This document shows, in pieces, positions 19,988-29,661 of a stretch of DNA of 64,000 bases (the first letter of the stretch is position 1; every line of letters starts with the position of its first letter). The notes beneath the pieces were generated by a model. It ran no database searches. It was not told the DNA's origin and saw nothing but the letters and a program-made list of their open reading frames with translations. The stretch spans positions 23,970,423 through 24,034,422 of the forward strand of contig NC_079426.1 of NCBI RefSeq assembly GCF_026213295.1. Reading direction: 5' to 3'. A program made the position numbers and the translations under genes. Origin of the DNA: Gadus chalcogrammus (Eukaryota; Chordata; Actinopteri; Gadiformes; Gadidae).

Positions 19988-21551
19988 TCACCCCGTATCA
20001 GTTAGTTTGCATGCCAAATCTAGCGAATCTAATAAGTCTGTGTTATTGTTGGTTTCCGACACTGAATCGCATATGCGGCTGAGTTCTTCAACACTCTTCG
20101 CCTGTAACTTCTTCAATGATTCCCTCATTTTGTCTGAGCGGTTTTCTTCCCCTACTCTCTCGTTGGAGCGGTCACGGTACATCTTTCGAGGGGCTTTACA
20201 TTCTCGGACTGAATGAATCGTTCTCTATCCCTGTTGGACTGGGGGAATCTTTCTTGGTCCCTGGCTATTTCCTTCTTCTCGTCAGCCAAGAATCGAATCC
20301 TGACTTCTTCATCTCGATCCACCTTTTCTCCGACTTCCTTGATCTCTGCCATTGTGCAGCTACGGTTGTCCCATCTGGGATTGTCTTCACTCCCCTTCGG
20401 ATCTCCGGCAGTACCTGCTGGAGATACATGGTCTTCAAAGGCAAGTCCTGTGACTGGTCGATGTTGTCCATATCATATTCAGTTTGGCCTGAGTACAGCA
20501 AATAACATTCAAAGAAGCGCTCGTTGGACTGGTCTAGACCCTCGTCTTCCTTCTGCATACAACGAGTGATTGTTGTCCAATTGACTTGTGCCCTGGAGTG
20601 TTTTTGGATCCACGCCTTTATGGCCTCCCATCCCTTTCCTGGTCTCATTCCGTCTTCTCCAATGGCATCTTCCACATCGTATCGAATCTGGGTGCACTCA
20701 GTGCTGCTCAGGTGTTTGAACAATATAGCAAGGCCATCGTAGGGGTGGAGTTTGTACAGAAGCATCAGTTGTTTCAATTTCATCCATGGCTGTAGGCCTG
20801 CTCTCCTCGGGTGGTCGATTTCCGCACTCCATCTTTCGATGTCCTTCGGGCTGGAGGGTTCATAGAGGATTGTGCGTCCCTCCACGCTTTCTATCTTCTT
20901 CAAGGGCCTTTGGTTAACTATTTCGTCTTTCTCATCTGTGGTCTTCATGTGTGGTTGTATGTTGTCATCAAATCCTCCATTGAGTGACTCATTCTTAGTC
21001 ACTGCTCCAGACCTCACCGCGGGGGTTGTTGTACCGGGAGGTTTGGATGTAGACATTGTTGTGGAAGAAAGGAATGTGGTGGGACAGGGGAGAATTGGGG
21101 AAATTGTTGTGGGGGAAATTGTTGTGGGATCTGGGTCGCATCATAATTAGCACGTGGGGAGTACTGCAGATGACCGGGTACTCGCCTATAAAGCTGTTGA
21201 TGTCTGAAAGAACACTGTGTCTCGACTCCTGTAAACCACCAGGGAAGATGTATTCCCCATCTGGGCCACACAATGGCAGTTTGGGGTACATGCGACCATA
21301 GGCTCCCAAGGTTCCTCCTTTTCTGCCTTGGTCACTCCCCTCAGAGGGCCCTGAGTCGAGGGGGTGGGCCGCTATCACTCCTTGTCTGACCAGCGTCGTG
21401 TGTAGGTCTGTCAACTTCCTCTGCTCTTTGTTCGGAGTCGCTTCATCCTTTAACAAACGAATTTCGTTGGCAAGCAGTTTGATTCGCTCTCTATTTTTTT
21501 TCAGAGCAGTTGTCTTTTCCAATTCATCTCTTTTTTTGTTGCTGGACATGC
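19988..21551 (-). pseudogene. Retroviral gag, main part (copy A)
   Basis: Broken frames run from 21551 to 19988. The first (21549-20995) begins with a Lys/Glu/Leu-rich probable coiled coil (KKNRERIKLLANEIRLLKDE), then a Gly/Pro and His/Asn-rich spacer. The second (21056-20265) holds WSAEIDHPRRAGLQPWMKLK, GWEAIKAWIQKHSRA and FFECYLLYSGQ, in the place of the capsid domain. The last (20182-19988) is charged and would be the nucleocapsid-side tail; no CCHC knuckle is visible. Identification is mainly by position after the primer site and gag start. Copy B has a longer continuous frame (46096-45461). Confidence 0.65.
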
Positions 21552-21897
21552 TTAATAACCCATTTATGCCTAAAACGCCTGCTGAAAACGCCTGCTAAAA
21601 TCCTATGCTATTCTAGGAAAAATAACCTCATTTCCAGAGGGTTTTCTGAGAAAATAGTAAGAATTGTCAACGTCTACATAAACCTTAATATCTAAGCCTC
21701 TGGAGCACCTAGAAACATGAAATAAAAAGCATTGTAAAGGTAAGAACAACAGGTGTTATTAAAACATTCCCCCTGAGCACAACCATAACAGCAACATTTA
21801 AAAACATTCTCAAAACAAGATTAAGAAGAAAAAAACTGTATAAATCGATATTAAATACAACAATAACATTTTTAACAAAGCATTGTAAAGGTCAGAA

Positions 21898-23876
21898 CTA
21901 CAGTTCCAACCCATGGGAAAGTCCTGAGGTGGAACTGGTGGAACTGGTCTCGCGACCAACGTGGTACATGAAGCACTCGCGGTGCAGAGGGACATTGCAC
22001 TGCTTGCACCCCATCAATGTAGACCCTGGACGCATGTCGGTGCCGCTGTGCTTTAGAGAGCACTCCCTGCAGGTCTTCCTCTTGATATTGATCTGAGCCA
22101 GATCATGGTCAGCAGAAGCTCCTGTTGGGGCCGGTGGGGAGCACAAAGGGAGCACTTCTTGCTGTGACAGGGACGATCAGCTCCTGGGACAGATCCTCCA
22201 GCCAGTCCTTGTAGCCGCTCCTCCTGTATTTCCACCCAGGTCCTCCCACAGACCTGGCAGCAACAAAGGCATTGTAGCCTGCCACACTAACGAGGTAAAA
22301 GAACAGCCTCCTCCACCACTTCGTAGACCGGTGGCGTATCTGGTAGTAGGCCACCATCTGGTCCAGTAAATCGACCCCCTTCATGTGTTGCTGATAATCA
22401 GCAAGACAACCCGAACATCAATCTGGCGTTGCCCACCGGTTCTCCTCTTCACTGACCCATTAGCTGTCGGGTCATGGAAGTTGGACAGGACCATGACCGT
22501 TTTGGTGTCCTGCCAGACGCAGAAGGTGAGGTCATCCTGCTGTGCCACATTGAATTGGTGTTTGTTTAGACCAGCCTTTTTAGTCAGCTCCTTGTTTTAG
22601 GGAGGTCCTTCCTCCCGGCACGCACCGTGCCACACGCTTGCACACCATTGACCTGCAGATCCACCAACAACTTCACGCTGGTGTGAAAGTTGTCCATGTA
22701 AACACACAAGTTTGACCCAAAATACGGTTTAGCCAGGTCTGACACAATCCGGTAAGCCAGGCCTGTCTCGGTCTTGCCTGCAATGGCCCCTGTGTAAACT
22801 TGAAAATTGTTTACGTAGCCTGTATTGCTCTCTGCCATGACCCACACCTTATCCCCCACTTCACCGGCTTCATGGGGAGGTACTGCCGGAAGGCAAGGCG
22901 TCCCTTGTATTTTACCATGGACTCATCCCGCTCACAAACCCATTGACCTCATAGAGGGCCTGGAACTAATGCAAGAGGAGGTCCATGAACCGCCGCATCT
23001 TCCACAGCTTATCGGATTTATCCAAGGCAGGGTCCAAGTTATCTTCTAGATGGAGATATCTGAAAATGCATATATGCCAAAGAATTTGAGCCTGACATTT
23101 ATTTCCATCATTGTGTTTATTTGTATTATGTTATTTATAGTATTTATATTTATTCATAATTGTATTACTATTTCATCATCACCATTAGTAATTGCTATAG
23201 CACCACTATCATTACTGGCCATTCCGTTTTCTAAGAGAAGAGAATGGAACTCGGAAGAGAGCACAAGAAAAGAAAACATATAATTACCTCCAGATCATGT
23301 CGAAACGGTCCCTTGACATTGCCCTGAGGACGTTTGTTTGGTAGAGCCACTTAGTCTGCCTCCAGTAATCGCGGCGTGCTGGTAGCTTTAAAATTCCAAA
23401 GCAAAGACACAGCCCGAGGAATGTTTTCATTTCTGTTTTCGAGACCGGGGTCCACTTTGAGGTTGTGGGGGTCTGAGCTCGTACCTGTTCCGCGTACCGA
23501 TTCGTTTCGGTCAATACGTGTCCCACAGCTGATCGGTAAAGATCCTGGAAAACACATCGAGTGGGCTAGCATCCAAGGGATCGGTTGTTTCACCCCCGGT
23601 ATGCGAGAGAATGTCTTTGTCTTCCGAGGCTCGTAATTGCCGGTTCTCCAGTCCACCTGGAATCCCCGAAAGTCATCCTCCTCCTCTCCTTCGGTTGTCC
23701 AACAATTCCCACTTCTGTGCCCGATCCAGTGAATCAACCGGCACAAAATCATTCTCGTCCTCGCTCTCAGACTCAAATCCCTTGAATTCTATGTCAATAT
23801 CACTGCCATCGCTATCAAAATCCTCCATGTTCATTGCTACTTCTCGGTCGCCAGCTAGACGCGTCGCTAAAAACAA
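21898..23876 (-). pseudogene. piggyBac transposase with one intron (copy A)
   Basis: Exon 1 is 23876-23288 (acidic N-terminus with DFDSDGSDIDIEF, then PLDVFSRIFTDQLW and MSRDRFDMIW). A 228-bp GT-AG intron (23287-23060) follows, then exon 2 (23059-21898). Exon 2 carries the three catalytic Asp blocks of the DDE_Tnp_1_7 fold, VDESMVKYKGR, VYMDNFHTSV and KGVDLLDQM, and a C-terminal cysteine-rich zinc finger (RKTCRECSLKH, CKQCNVPLHRECF) that binds the element ends. Full-length for the family (about 580 residues). Both copies share a TAG just before FQALYEVNG and a frameshift before the third Asp block, so the parent was already dead. Copy A adds private frameshifts (for example near 22850 and 23700). 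Confidence 0.85.
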
Positions 23877-24049
23877 AGATAGAAAATCACGTGTATATCT
23901 GATTGATTGACGTGATTTTCAGCCAACCAAAGTGCATTTTGGTGGTCACAGGATCTTTACCAAAGCCTTAAGACCCACCTCATGTTTATTTTAACCAACC
24001 AGAGTGAGTTATTTGCTGCATTCGTCATGAAAACAATCACGTGTACAAA

Positions 24050-24141
24050 ATGCTGCGCCACGCAGCAGCCGGCAGAGAGCTAATGCTGCGCTACGCAGCT
24101 CCCGGCAGGAGGGGCCATGTTGCGCGACGCAGCATCCGGCG
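24050..24141. repeat. Three 25-bp subterminal repeats of the piggyBac right end
   Basis: Copies at 24050-24074, 24083-24107 and 24117-24141, each like ATGCTGCGCCACGCAGC with (A/T)xCCGGC(A/G) after it. Each core is a GCTGCG...CGCAGC inverted repeat. Spacing is 33-34 bp (three helical turns). The left end has only a weaker AAAACGCCTGCT duplication (21573-21600). They are candidate transposase binding sites. Confidence 0.85.
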
Positions 24142-24154
24142 CCAATGGGATAAA

Positions 24155-24491
24155 GTAGCGCTTACACTGAGACCATAGTGACAACCCGATTGGTTCATTT
24201 AGTCTAGTCTTCTTCATCAGTCTTTGAAAACCATCAAGATCGATTCCTTTGGCCAGCGTTTAGTTTGGGGATCGGTCGTTATCTCATATGTTATGCGAAG
24301 TTTTTCTTTGGTTCCTTGCAAATCATGTCTGTCGTTGAAGAATCTAGACAGTGTCTCGCTAATTGAATAATATCAATATCTCTAACCTCCAATTCAAAAG
24401 AATCTTGTTCAATTGGTTCAGACGCATTGGGACTTTGATTGCTATCTTTTTCCCCCTTCTCTGCCTTCTTTCTGCCTTTACCTTTCGGCAT
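24155..24491 (-). pseudogene. Retroviral gag N-terminus (matrix region, copy A)
   Basis: Starts MPKGKGRKKAEKGEKDSNQ, a strongly basic N-terminus followed by an acidic block and a helical region with VFKD. It lies after the leader and ends at the piggyBac TTAA. Copy A has single-base losses near 24366 and 24224 relative to copy B (49797-49459), where the frame is continuous to a TAA close to the insertion; copy A has GAA at that codon. A basic N-terminus fits matrix binding to membrane, but I see no clear myristoylation glycine. Confidence 0.6.
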
Positions 24492-24859
24492 TGTTTCTAT
24501 CTTTTTTTCCTATGCAAAGCTAAAACTAGCGACCAATCGCTGCTTAGAAAAAACAAATAACCGTCTCCCACGGAGCTCGGTATGCAACACCAGATGATGG
24601 CTCACTTTTTTCCCTCTCAGATTCAAAAAACAATATCTGTGATTCCACGGCGGGATCATAACAAAACAAAACAATCATAACACAAAAAAAACTCTAGCGA
24701 TTCATGTACACCTCACCAGTGAATTCAATACAAATACGGTTTCGTAAAACAAAACCCCTGAGCAAACCAAACGTTTTAAGTTATATTCAGGACACGTATC
24801 AACATTGACAAACTAGCAAAGATGAACAAATCACTTGAATGACATGCAATTCCTATTCT

Positions 24860-25085
24860 TGGACTCTAACCCAGATTCTAGGACTCTAACCCAGACCAAA
24901 GGCCTTATTCTACAAACTCAGGACTCTAACCCTTATACAAATACAAACTCAGGACTCTAACCCTTATACAAATACAAACTCACTTAGGACTCTAACCCTT
25001 ATAAAAATACAAACAAAACTCAGGACTCTATAACCCTTATACAAATACAAACTCAGGACTCTAACCCTTACAATACAAACTCAAA
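24860..25085. repeat. ~31-bp minisatellite in the retroviral leader
   Basis: Seven units contain GGACTCTAACCC, mostly followed by TTATACAAATACAAACTC. The same array occurs at 50165-50400 and, inverted, at 35630-35850, with unit-level differences. The GGGTTAG on the minus strand occurs once per unit and is not telomeric. Confidence 0.9.
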
Positions 25086-25529
25086 ATAGTTAAACACAGT
25101 GTACACAATTCTTTCCCATTCATACAGCGTATATTCAGTGATTATTGAGCTCTTAAACACTATTATGGAAGTAAATCTGTTGCCATCGGGTTTTGAAAAT
25201 AAAAACACATTGAATTATAAGCACTGAATATTTATGCATTGAAATAACCTATCTGAATTTTTTGCCTCTGAATTAACTCTTTACATTTTCAATATATCAT
25301 GTTCACCTTTATTTTTCAACGTTAAGAAATTCAACGTTAAAATATTCAACTCAAATATTTTCAGCGTCCAAAATTCAGTCCGCCAAAGTCACCATCAAAT
25401 TCAGTGTTAACATCCGGGGACCCAAGAAAGAGCAATCGATCCTAGATGCTAGATCGCGGTTCAAACGATAGTGTGCGCGTCGTTGGATACCTGACTCTCT
25501 CACGCGGGAAGGCGAAACAGATTTAGACC

Positions 25530-25565
25530 ATGTCCAATGGCAACAGCAGCAGTAATAGTGCTTCG
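25530..25565 (+). CDS. Candidate first exon next to the left TIR (12 codons)
   Basis: ATG at 25530 reads MSNGNSSSNSAS and is followed exactly by GTGAGTAC, a good splice donor, at 25566. Ser/Asn-rich starts of this kind are common in fish genes of this transposase type. It lies about 75 bp inside the left TIR, so the TIR would supply the promoter. The next recognisable exon on this strand is at 27202. The same exon is present unchanged at 50845-50880. Confidence 0.5.
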
Positions 25566-25854
25566 GTGAGTACATTTTATATATATGCCATTCGTATGGG
25601 TTGTTTCTGTAAGATTCAACAATGGACAATACTAACGGACACTTGTACCATAAGAAGGACGTCGAATTGAAAAATAGGGGTAGTTCGGAATTTTGGGCAT
25701 ACGCCTGATTCCCAAGTTAGCCTTGGTGTTCTTTATCATTGGAGGACTAGGCTAGCTAGGCTAGCCACAAGTCAACGGGCATATTTTGATGCTGGTTTAT
25801 AACGTCTTTATTGAAGATTTCAGGGGTACAGTTCTAACAGTCAGGTTTATAATA

Positions 25855-26158
25855 TGTAGCGCCACTAGGTGGCGCCTCCCTCTTCTTCACGTACAGTGAA
25901 GAAGTGCGTGCTCTTTCGCTCGGCTAGAATAAACAGCTGTATACGATCGAAGTCTCCCTTTTAATATGAGTTATTTAGTTACTAATTTGTTTGTAGGCAG
26001 GAATCCCGGACTTTCCACCTGTGTGTTAATATAGTGCCGTGGAGACCTTGGCGTGGTATGGTCAAAAGCTTATAGTATACTAAAAGTACCGTGAGGAGAA
26101 TCTCGCATGTTGTCTCCTCATGCTAACCCTGACCTACTGTACCATCGCACGTTACACA
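25855..26158 (+). repeat. Solo-LTR-like insertion
   Basis: About 304 bp, starting TGTAGCGCC and ending GTTACACA (TGTA/TACA ends), with AATAAA at 25929 and a GC-poor U5-like end. No clear target duplication. Near-identical 37-bp segments (TTTATAACGT...TTCAGGGGT(A/G)CAGT) occur at 25796-25832 and 26248-26285, on both sides. Confidence 0.5.
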
Positions 26159-26500
26159 GTATGTGGATAGACCAATTGGCCTCTATCAAATAATGCTCCC
26201 ACTGCAGAATCACGTTATTTTACACCACTACTCACCCATGACACTTGTTTTATAACGTATATATTGAAGATTTCAGGGGTGCAGTATGTGCAATGTATGT
26301 AATGTAAAAAAAATAGCACTTCAAGAAAAAACATACATAATCAATTAAACTAATAAATTAACATCAACTACCAAAGTGTAGCAAGTATTGTTAAAACTTG
26401 TACATATTTGTGAATTGGTGGGTTTGCATGGGTTTATATATGCAATATGCTAATAATTATTCAAAATATCCAATAATACAAACATTTTATTTTGAGTCAC

Positions 26501-26585
26501 GTTATTTCAATGCATAGATATTCAGTGCTTAGAATTCAATGGGGTTTTTATTTTCAAAATCCGATGCCACAGATTTACTTCCATA
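26501..26585. repeat. Third, internal copy of the terminal repeat (last ~85 bp)
   Basis: GTTATTTCAATGCATAGATA through ACTTCCATA matches the outermost 85 bp of the right TIR (29211-29295), in the same orientation, with about 90% identity by eye. With the left TIR it would bound a 1.42-kb element. Confidence 0.85.
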
Positions 26586-27201
26586 AGTGATGCCCAACAC
26601 TGCTTAGAGGGCTCAAAATTAACACTCGCCAAAACTGGGTAAAGTAGTCTTAAGTTATGAGTCCACCCGCCACTTTGGCTGGACACATCTTGTCCTTCAG
26701 CGGCAGAGAGCTGAGAGCAGTCAACAGTAGCCTATATAGACACATTTTGAAATAAGCCATGGAAGAAACTACTCCAAAAACATTCACAACCAATCTATTT
26801 AATTAGCCTAGATATTGTAGAAATATGTATACTAATTCATTGAATAGGCTTGTGTTCAATGTAAAAAGTTGGTTTTAATTAAAAGGAACTGTTTTCTAAA
26901 AATGTTTATCATTATTATGATAATTATGTCTAGATAAACAATATACAGATATAGATATTAATATTATTGTTCTATGGGCCCAATGGACCAAGATTACATG
27001 CTCAAAGGTAATTAGAGTGAAATGCAAGGGTTATGGTTATGCAATATCACACTGTGCTACAAATGTATTTTTATGCTACTGAATTTTTGTGCTTGCTGGC
27101 ACCAGTGCTACCACTTAAAAAAATAAGCGAACAGCCCTGGATATGCATTTTATAGTTCTTCCTTATGTAGTTACTGTTTTTATATTCTTGCTTTTTAACA
27201 G

Positions 27202-27526
27202 GATGAGTTGGATGACCACTGCACAGGCCTGGACACACACCATCAGGCCATCGAAAAACCTTAACGTCCCCAGCGGTCGGTCGAAGCTGATGTTTGCATT
27301 ACCTGAACTCTATGGGACAAGAGACTTCCTTTACCCAATTGATGATTATGATTTTCAACTGTGCAAAACTGAATGTATCTTTCGCCAGACCAAACCGTGT
27401 GATCCAGATCTATATGAACTATGCAACATCTTTATGGCTGAGTCCCAATCTCACTCTAGCAACAGATTCATATCAGGCAGTGAATTGTACATGCACCTCA
27501 GAGAGGCCATCAGGGCATGTGTGTAG
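27202..27526 (+). pseudogene. Transposase C-terminal exon, plus strand (copy A)
   Basis: The exon follows TTTTTAACAG, a splice acceptor, and starts with codons for DEL. Conserved blocks are HTIRPSKNLNVPSGR, FALPELYGTRDFL, CIFRQTKPCDPDLYELCNI and LHLREAI-type LYMHLREAIRACV at the stop. This is the C-terminal part of an integrase-core (rve-like) transposase family widespread in fish. Copy A has small errors (GATGACCACTGC for GATGACACTGC) that shift the frame; copies at 33213-33539 and 52511-52837 are open. The catalytic DDE core that should precede it is missing. Confidence 0.75.
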
Positions 27527-28280
27527 GTCAGACGTATTTAGTTGTGTCTTGTGTTGAGCTTCGAAGTGGCAGGATTTTTTGGTCACATAAGTAATTCACC
27601 TTGCTGTCCTTTTCCTTTATAAGTTTCCTTTAAATTCATAGCTCAACATCTCTAGCTTTTGGCAAATGTTATATTCCTTTAAACGATAGTTTAGAAACAC
27701 AGAAATTAGGGGGGGCTTTATAGACAAAGCCTGTAAAAAGTAAATCAAATGTGTATCAATTTCAGAACTTTACTTTAACAAATGTATCACTTTTTTCAGT
27801 TAGAATTGTATTTAACAAAAAAGGTAACTGGCTTCAGTAACTAAATGTGAATACTTTCTTTCATGATAGAATATCATTGGATTTCAAATGATAGGACCAA
27901 AAAAATGTATGTATCTATCGAACTCTGAACTTCTGATGGCCAATCAGTACAAATATTGACATGTTGCCGACAGAAAAGCATTTTGAAATTATCTGCATTT
28001 ACAACCTGTCGTTTCAAATACTGAGAGAGGGGTTAAAAAACGACAACACACGCTATTCATGTTTTTGTTGAGAATGGAAGATTTTTTATTACTGTAACTA
28101 TATTGCTATCCCGTATGAGGAACTCTGAATAAACAAAAAATTGCCAAACAAGTTTAGTGCTGTTTCCTTATTTTTTTTTCTCCATATTTTTCACTGGCCA
28201 CATTAGCTAGATGAAAAACGTAATGAATTAATGATTGTACTTGTTCAAGAACAATTGACTTAATTATTCTTGTAATCAAA
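27527..28280. other. Non-coding interior of the long-TIR element
   Basis: Probable 3' untranslated DNA of the plus-strand exon; AATAAA occurs near 28129. No other feature seen. Confidence 0.5.
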
Positions 28281-28532
28281 CTAGTATTACTTTTCATACC
28301 ATGACAAGTTCCTGCAGTCTTCTTCTTAATGTCACATAAATGTTGCTAAGGTGTCAAGACAGCTGATTGTATACAGCAGGGGGTGCGGTCGTCCTGCCGG
28401 TTCAAGTAGGATGACCTGAAACCTGTATAAAATCAGCTGTCTTGACACCATAGCAACATCATGTGACATTTAGAAGAAGACTGCAGGAACATTTACAATC
28501 AAAACATGTCAGGGTATGAAAAGTAATACTAG
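28281..28532. mobile_element. Hairpin MITE
   Basis: About 105-bp inverted arms around a ~45-bp loop. The ends are CTAGTATTACTTTTCATACC and its reverse complement. It lies 44 bp beyond the stop of the minus-strand N-terminal ORF. No clear target duplication. Copies at 32218-32464 (inverted arm) and 53592-53844. Confidence 0.8.
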
Positions 28533-28575
28533 TTGTATTATTATGTACACTATCTATTATTATCTACACTAGTAG

Positions 28576-28929
28576 TTAGTTTCGTCGTCTGTGACGTCTC
28601 GCCCTTCGTGACACTCCTCTGAGATCGAGCTCTTTCAACAACAACCGCACATCCTCTTTCCTCACACGCAGTCGATGCTCCCTGCATTTAGCGTACATCC
28701 ATCGGTACCCGTGAAGCTGTCCAGAGTACTGCAGTTGGTCGCTAATAAAATCCACCAGGACCCACAGGTCAGAGTACGCCTTGCGGCGAGAGTGTCCCCT
28801 ATCTCGCAGTATCCTCTTCAGATGTCTCTCACTTATGTGGAAGGCTTGCCTACTGGCAAGTATTGATTTGATGTCCGAATATTTGAGGCCAAGCTCAAAA
28901 TAAACATTGATAAATCCCCCAAACTCCAT
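28576..28929 (-). CDS. Transposase N-terminal ORF, minus strand (copy A)
   Basis: 117 codons, open and identical in all three copies. It starts MEFGGFINVYFELGLKYSDI next to the right TIR. Blocks: HISERHLKRILRDRG (a helix-turn-helix-like DNA-binding part), LWVLVDFISDQLQYSG, LHGYRWMYAKCREHRLRV and LLLKELDLRGVSRRARRHRR. In related fish proteins this leads straight into the integrase catalytic core; here it stops with TAA right after RRRN. It points toward the C-terminal exon at 27202-27526, which is on the opposite strand. It could be a truncated gene or a deliberately short DNA-binding product (inference). Confidence 0.8.
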   Translation of the reverse strand: MEFGGFINVYFELGLKYSDIKSILASRQAFHISERHLKRILRDRGHSRRKAYSDLWVLVDFISDQLQYSGQLHGYRWMYAKCREHRLRVRKEDVRLLLKELDLRGVSRRARRHRRRN

Positions 28930-29295
28930 GGTTGTGGTGGTTAGTTTTTTCCTCTGACCCGAATGACGCGACCACTCGTTTCACCGCGATCTAGCATCTA
29001 GGATCGATTGCTCTTTCTTGGGTCCCCGGATGTTAACACTGAATTTCGTACATTGAATTTTGATAGTGACTTTGGCGGACTGAATTTTTGGACGCTGAAA
29101 ATATTTGAGTTGAATATTTTAACGTTGAATTTTTTAACATTGAAAAATGAAGGTGAATATGATATATTGAAAATGTAAAGAGTTAAATTCAGAGGCAAAA
29201 AATTCAGGTAGGTTATTTCAATGCATAAATATTCAGTGCTTATAATTCAATGTGTTTTTATTTTCAAAACCCGATGGCACAGATTTACTTCCATA

Positions 29296-29643
29296 CTAAT
29301 ACAGGTTCTCACTTCGTCAAGCTCTTAATGACACAACTTCATTACTCAGCAAATGTAGTGCAGCCTAATAGTAAAACAAATAATATAATAACAGTTATGT
29401 GTGTGTAGATTATTTTAAGATTACTTTTTTGTTCTTTTCTCTTGGTCGAGAGTGTGGAATGAGATTCAGTCACCGTTGATTCCCACGTGGTGCATGGAGA
29501 TGCGCTGGTCAGCTGCGTTGTAGATGCGGGTCCCTCAGCAGGGCAGGCGTTGATCAGATGTCTTCCCAGGCAGGGCGCGCGGTCTTCTCGATCACAGGGC
29601 AATCTTCAGAGGCAATCGTCTTCTCACTCCTCTCTCTTCAAGA
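29296..29643 (-). other. Retroviral 5' leader (copy A)
   Basis: Lies between the primer-binding site and the transposon. No gag start here; the gag ATG is at 24491 after the insertion. Short open frames over it are not conserved as proteins. Confidence 0.7.
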
Positions 29644-29659
29644 CGGTGTCACGGCACCA
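29644..29659 (-). promoter_or_regulatory. Retroviral primer-binding site
   Basis: The minus strand reads TGGTGCCGTGACACCG two bases after the LTR end. TGG complements a tRNA 3' CCA; the rest resembles the tRNA-His-type site used by some retroviruses (inference). Same at 54954-54969; in the inverted arm one base is lost (31102-31117). Confidence 0.75.
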
Positions 29660-29661
29660 AA

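Larger units (their letters stand above)
21556..24150 (-). mobile_element. piggyBac element inserted in gag (copy A)
   Basis: The left edge is TTAA (21552-21555) followed by TAACCCATTTATGCC. The right edge is GGCGCCAATGGGA followed by TAAA (24151-24154, a decayed TTAA). The ends form a short imperfect inverted repeat around CCCATT. Gag reading frames flank both sides and are in register across the TTAA in copy B. The element carries one transposase gene with an intron, plus subterminal repeats on the right. Confidence 0.85.
25164..29295. mobile_element. Long-TIR integrase-type DNA transposon (IS3EU-like?), copy A
   Basis: The ends are inverted repeats of about 290-310 bp (25164-25455 and 28985-29295), starting TATGGAAGTAAATCTG. 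They are made largely of TTCAACGTT/AATATTCAA-type short motifs and finish at CTAGATGCTAGATCGCGGT. The retroviral leader flanks it on both sides, with CTA next to both ends as a possible 3-bp target copy. Inside are a plus-strand start exon, a solo-LTR-like piece, a third partial terminal repeat, a plus-strand C-terminal exon, a hairpin MITE and a minus-strand N-terminal ORF. The family name is inferred from the transposase blocks, not from a search. Confidence 0.8.

Noticed and set aside
24860..25085. Interstitial telomere repeat (GGGTTAG)
   Set aside because: The motif occurs once per 31-bp unit, not as consecutive TTAGGG.
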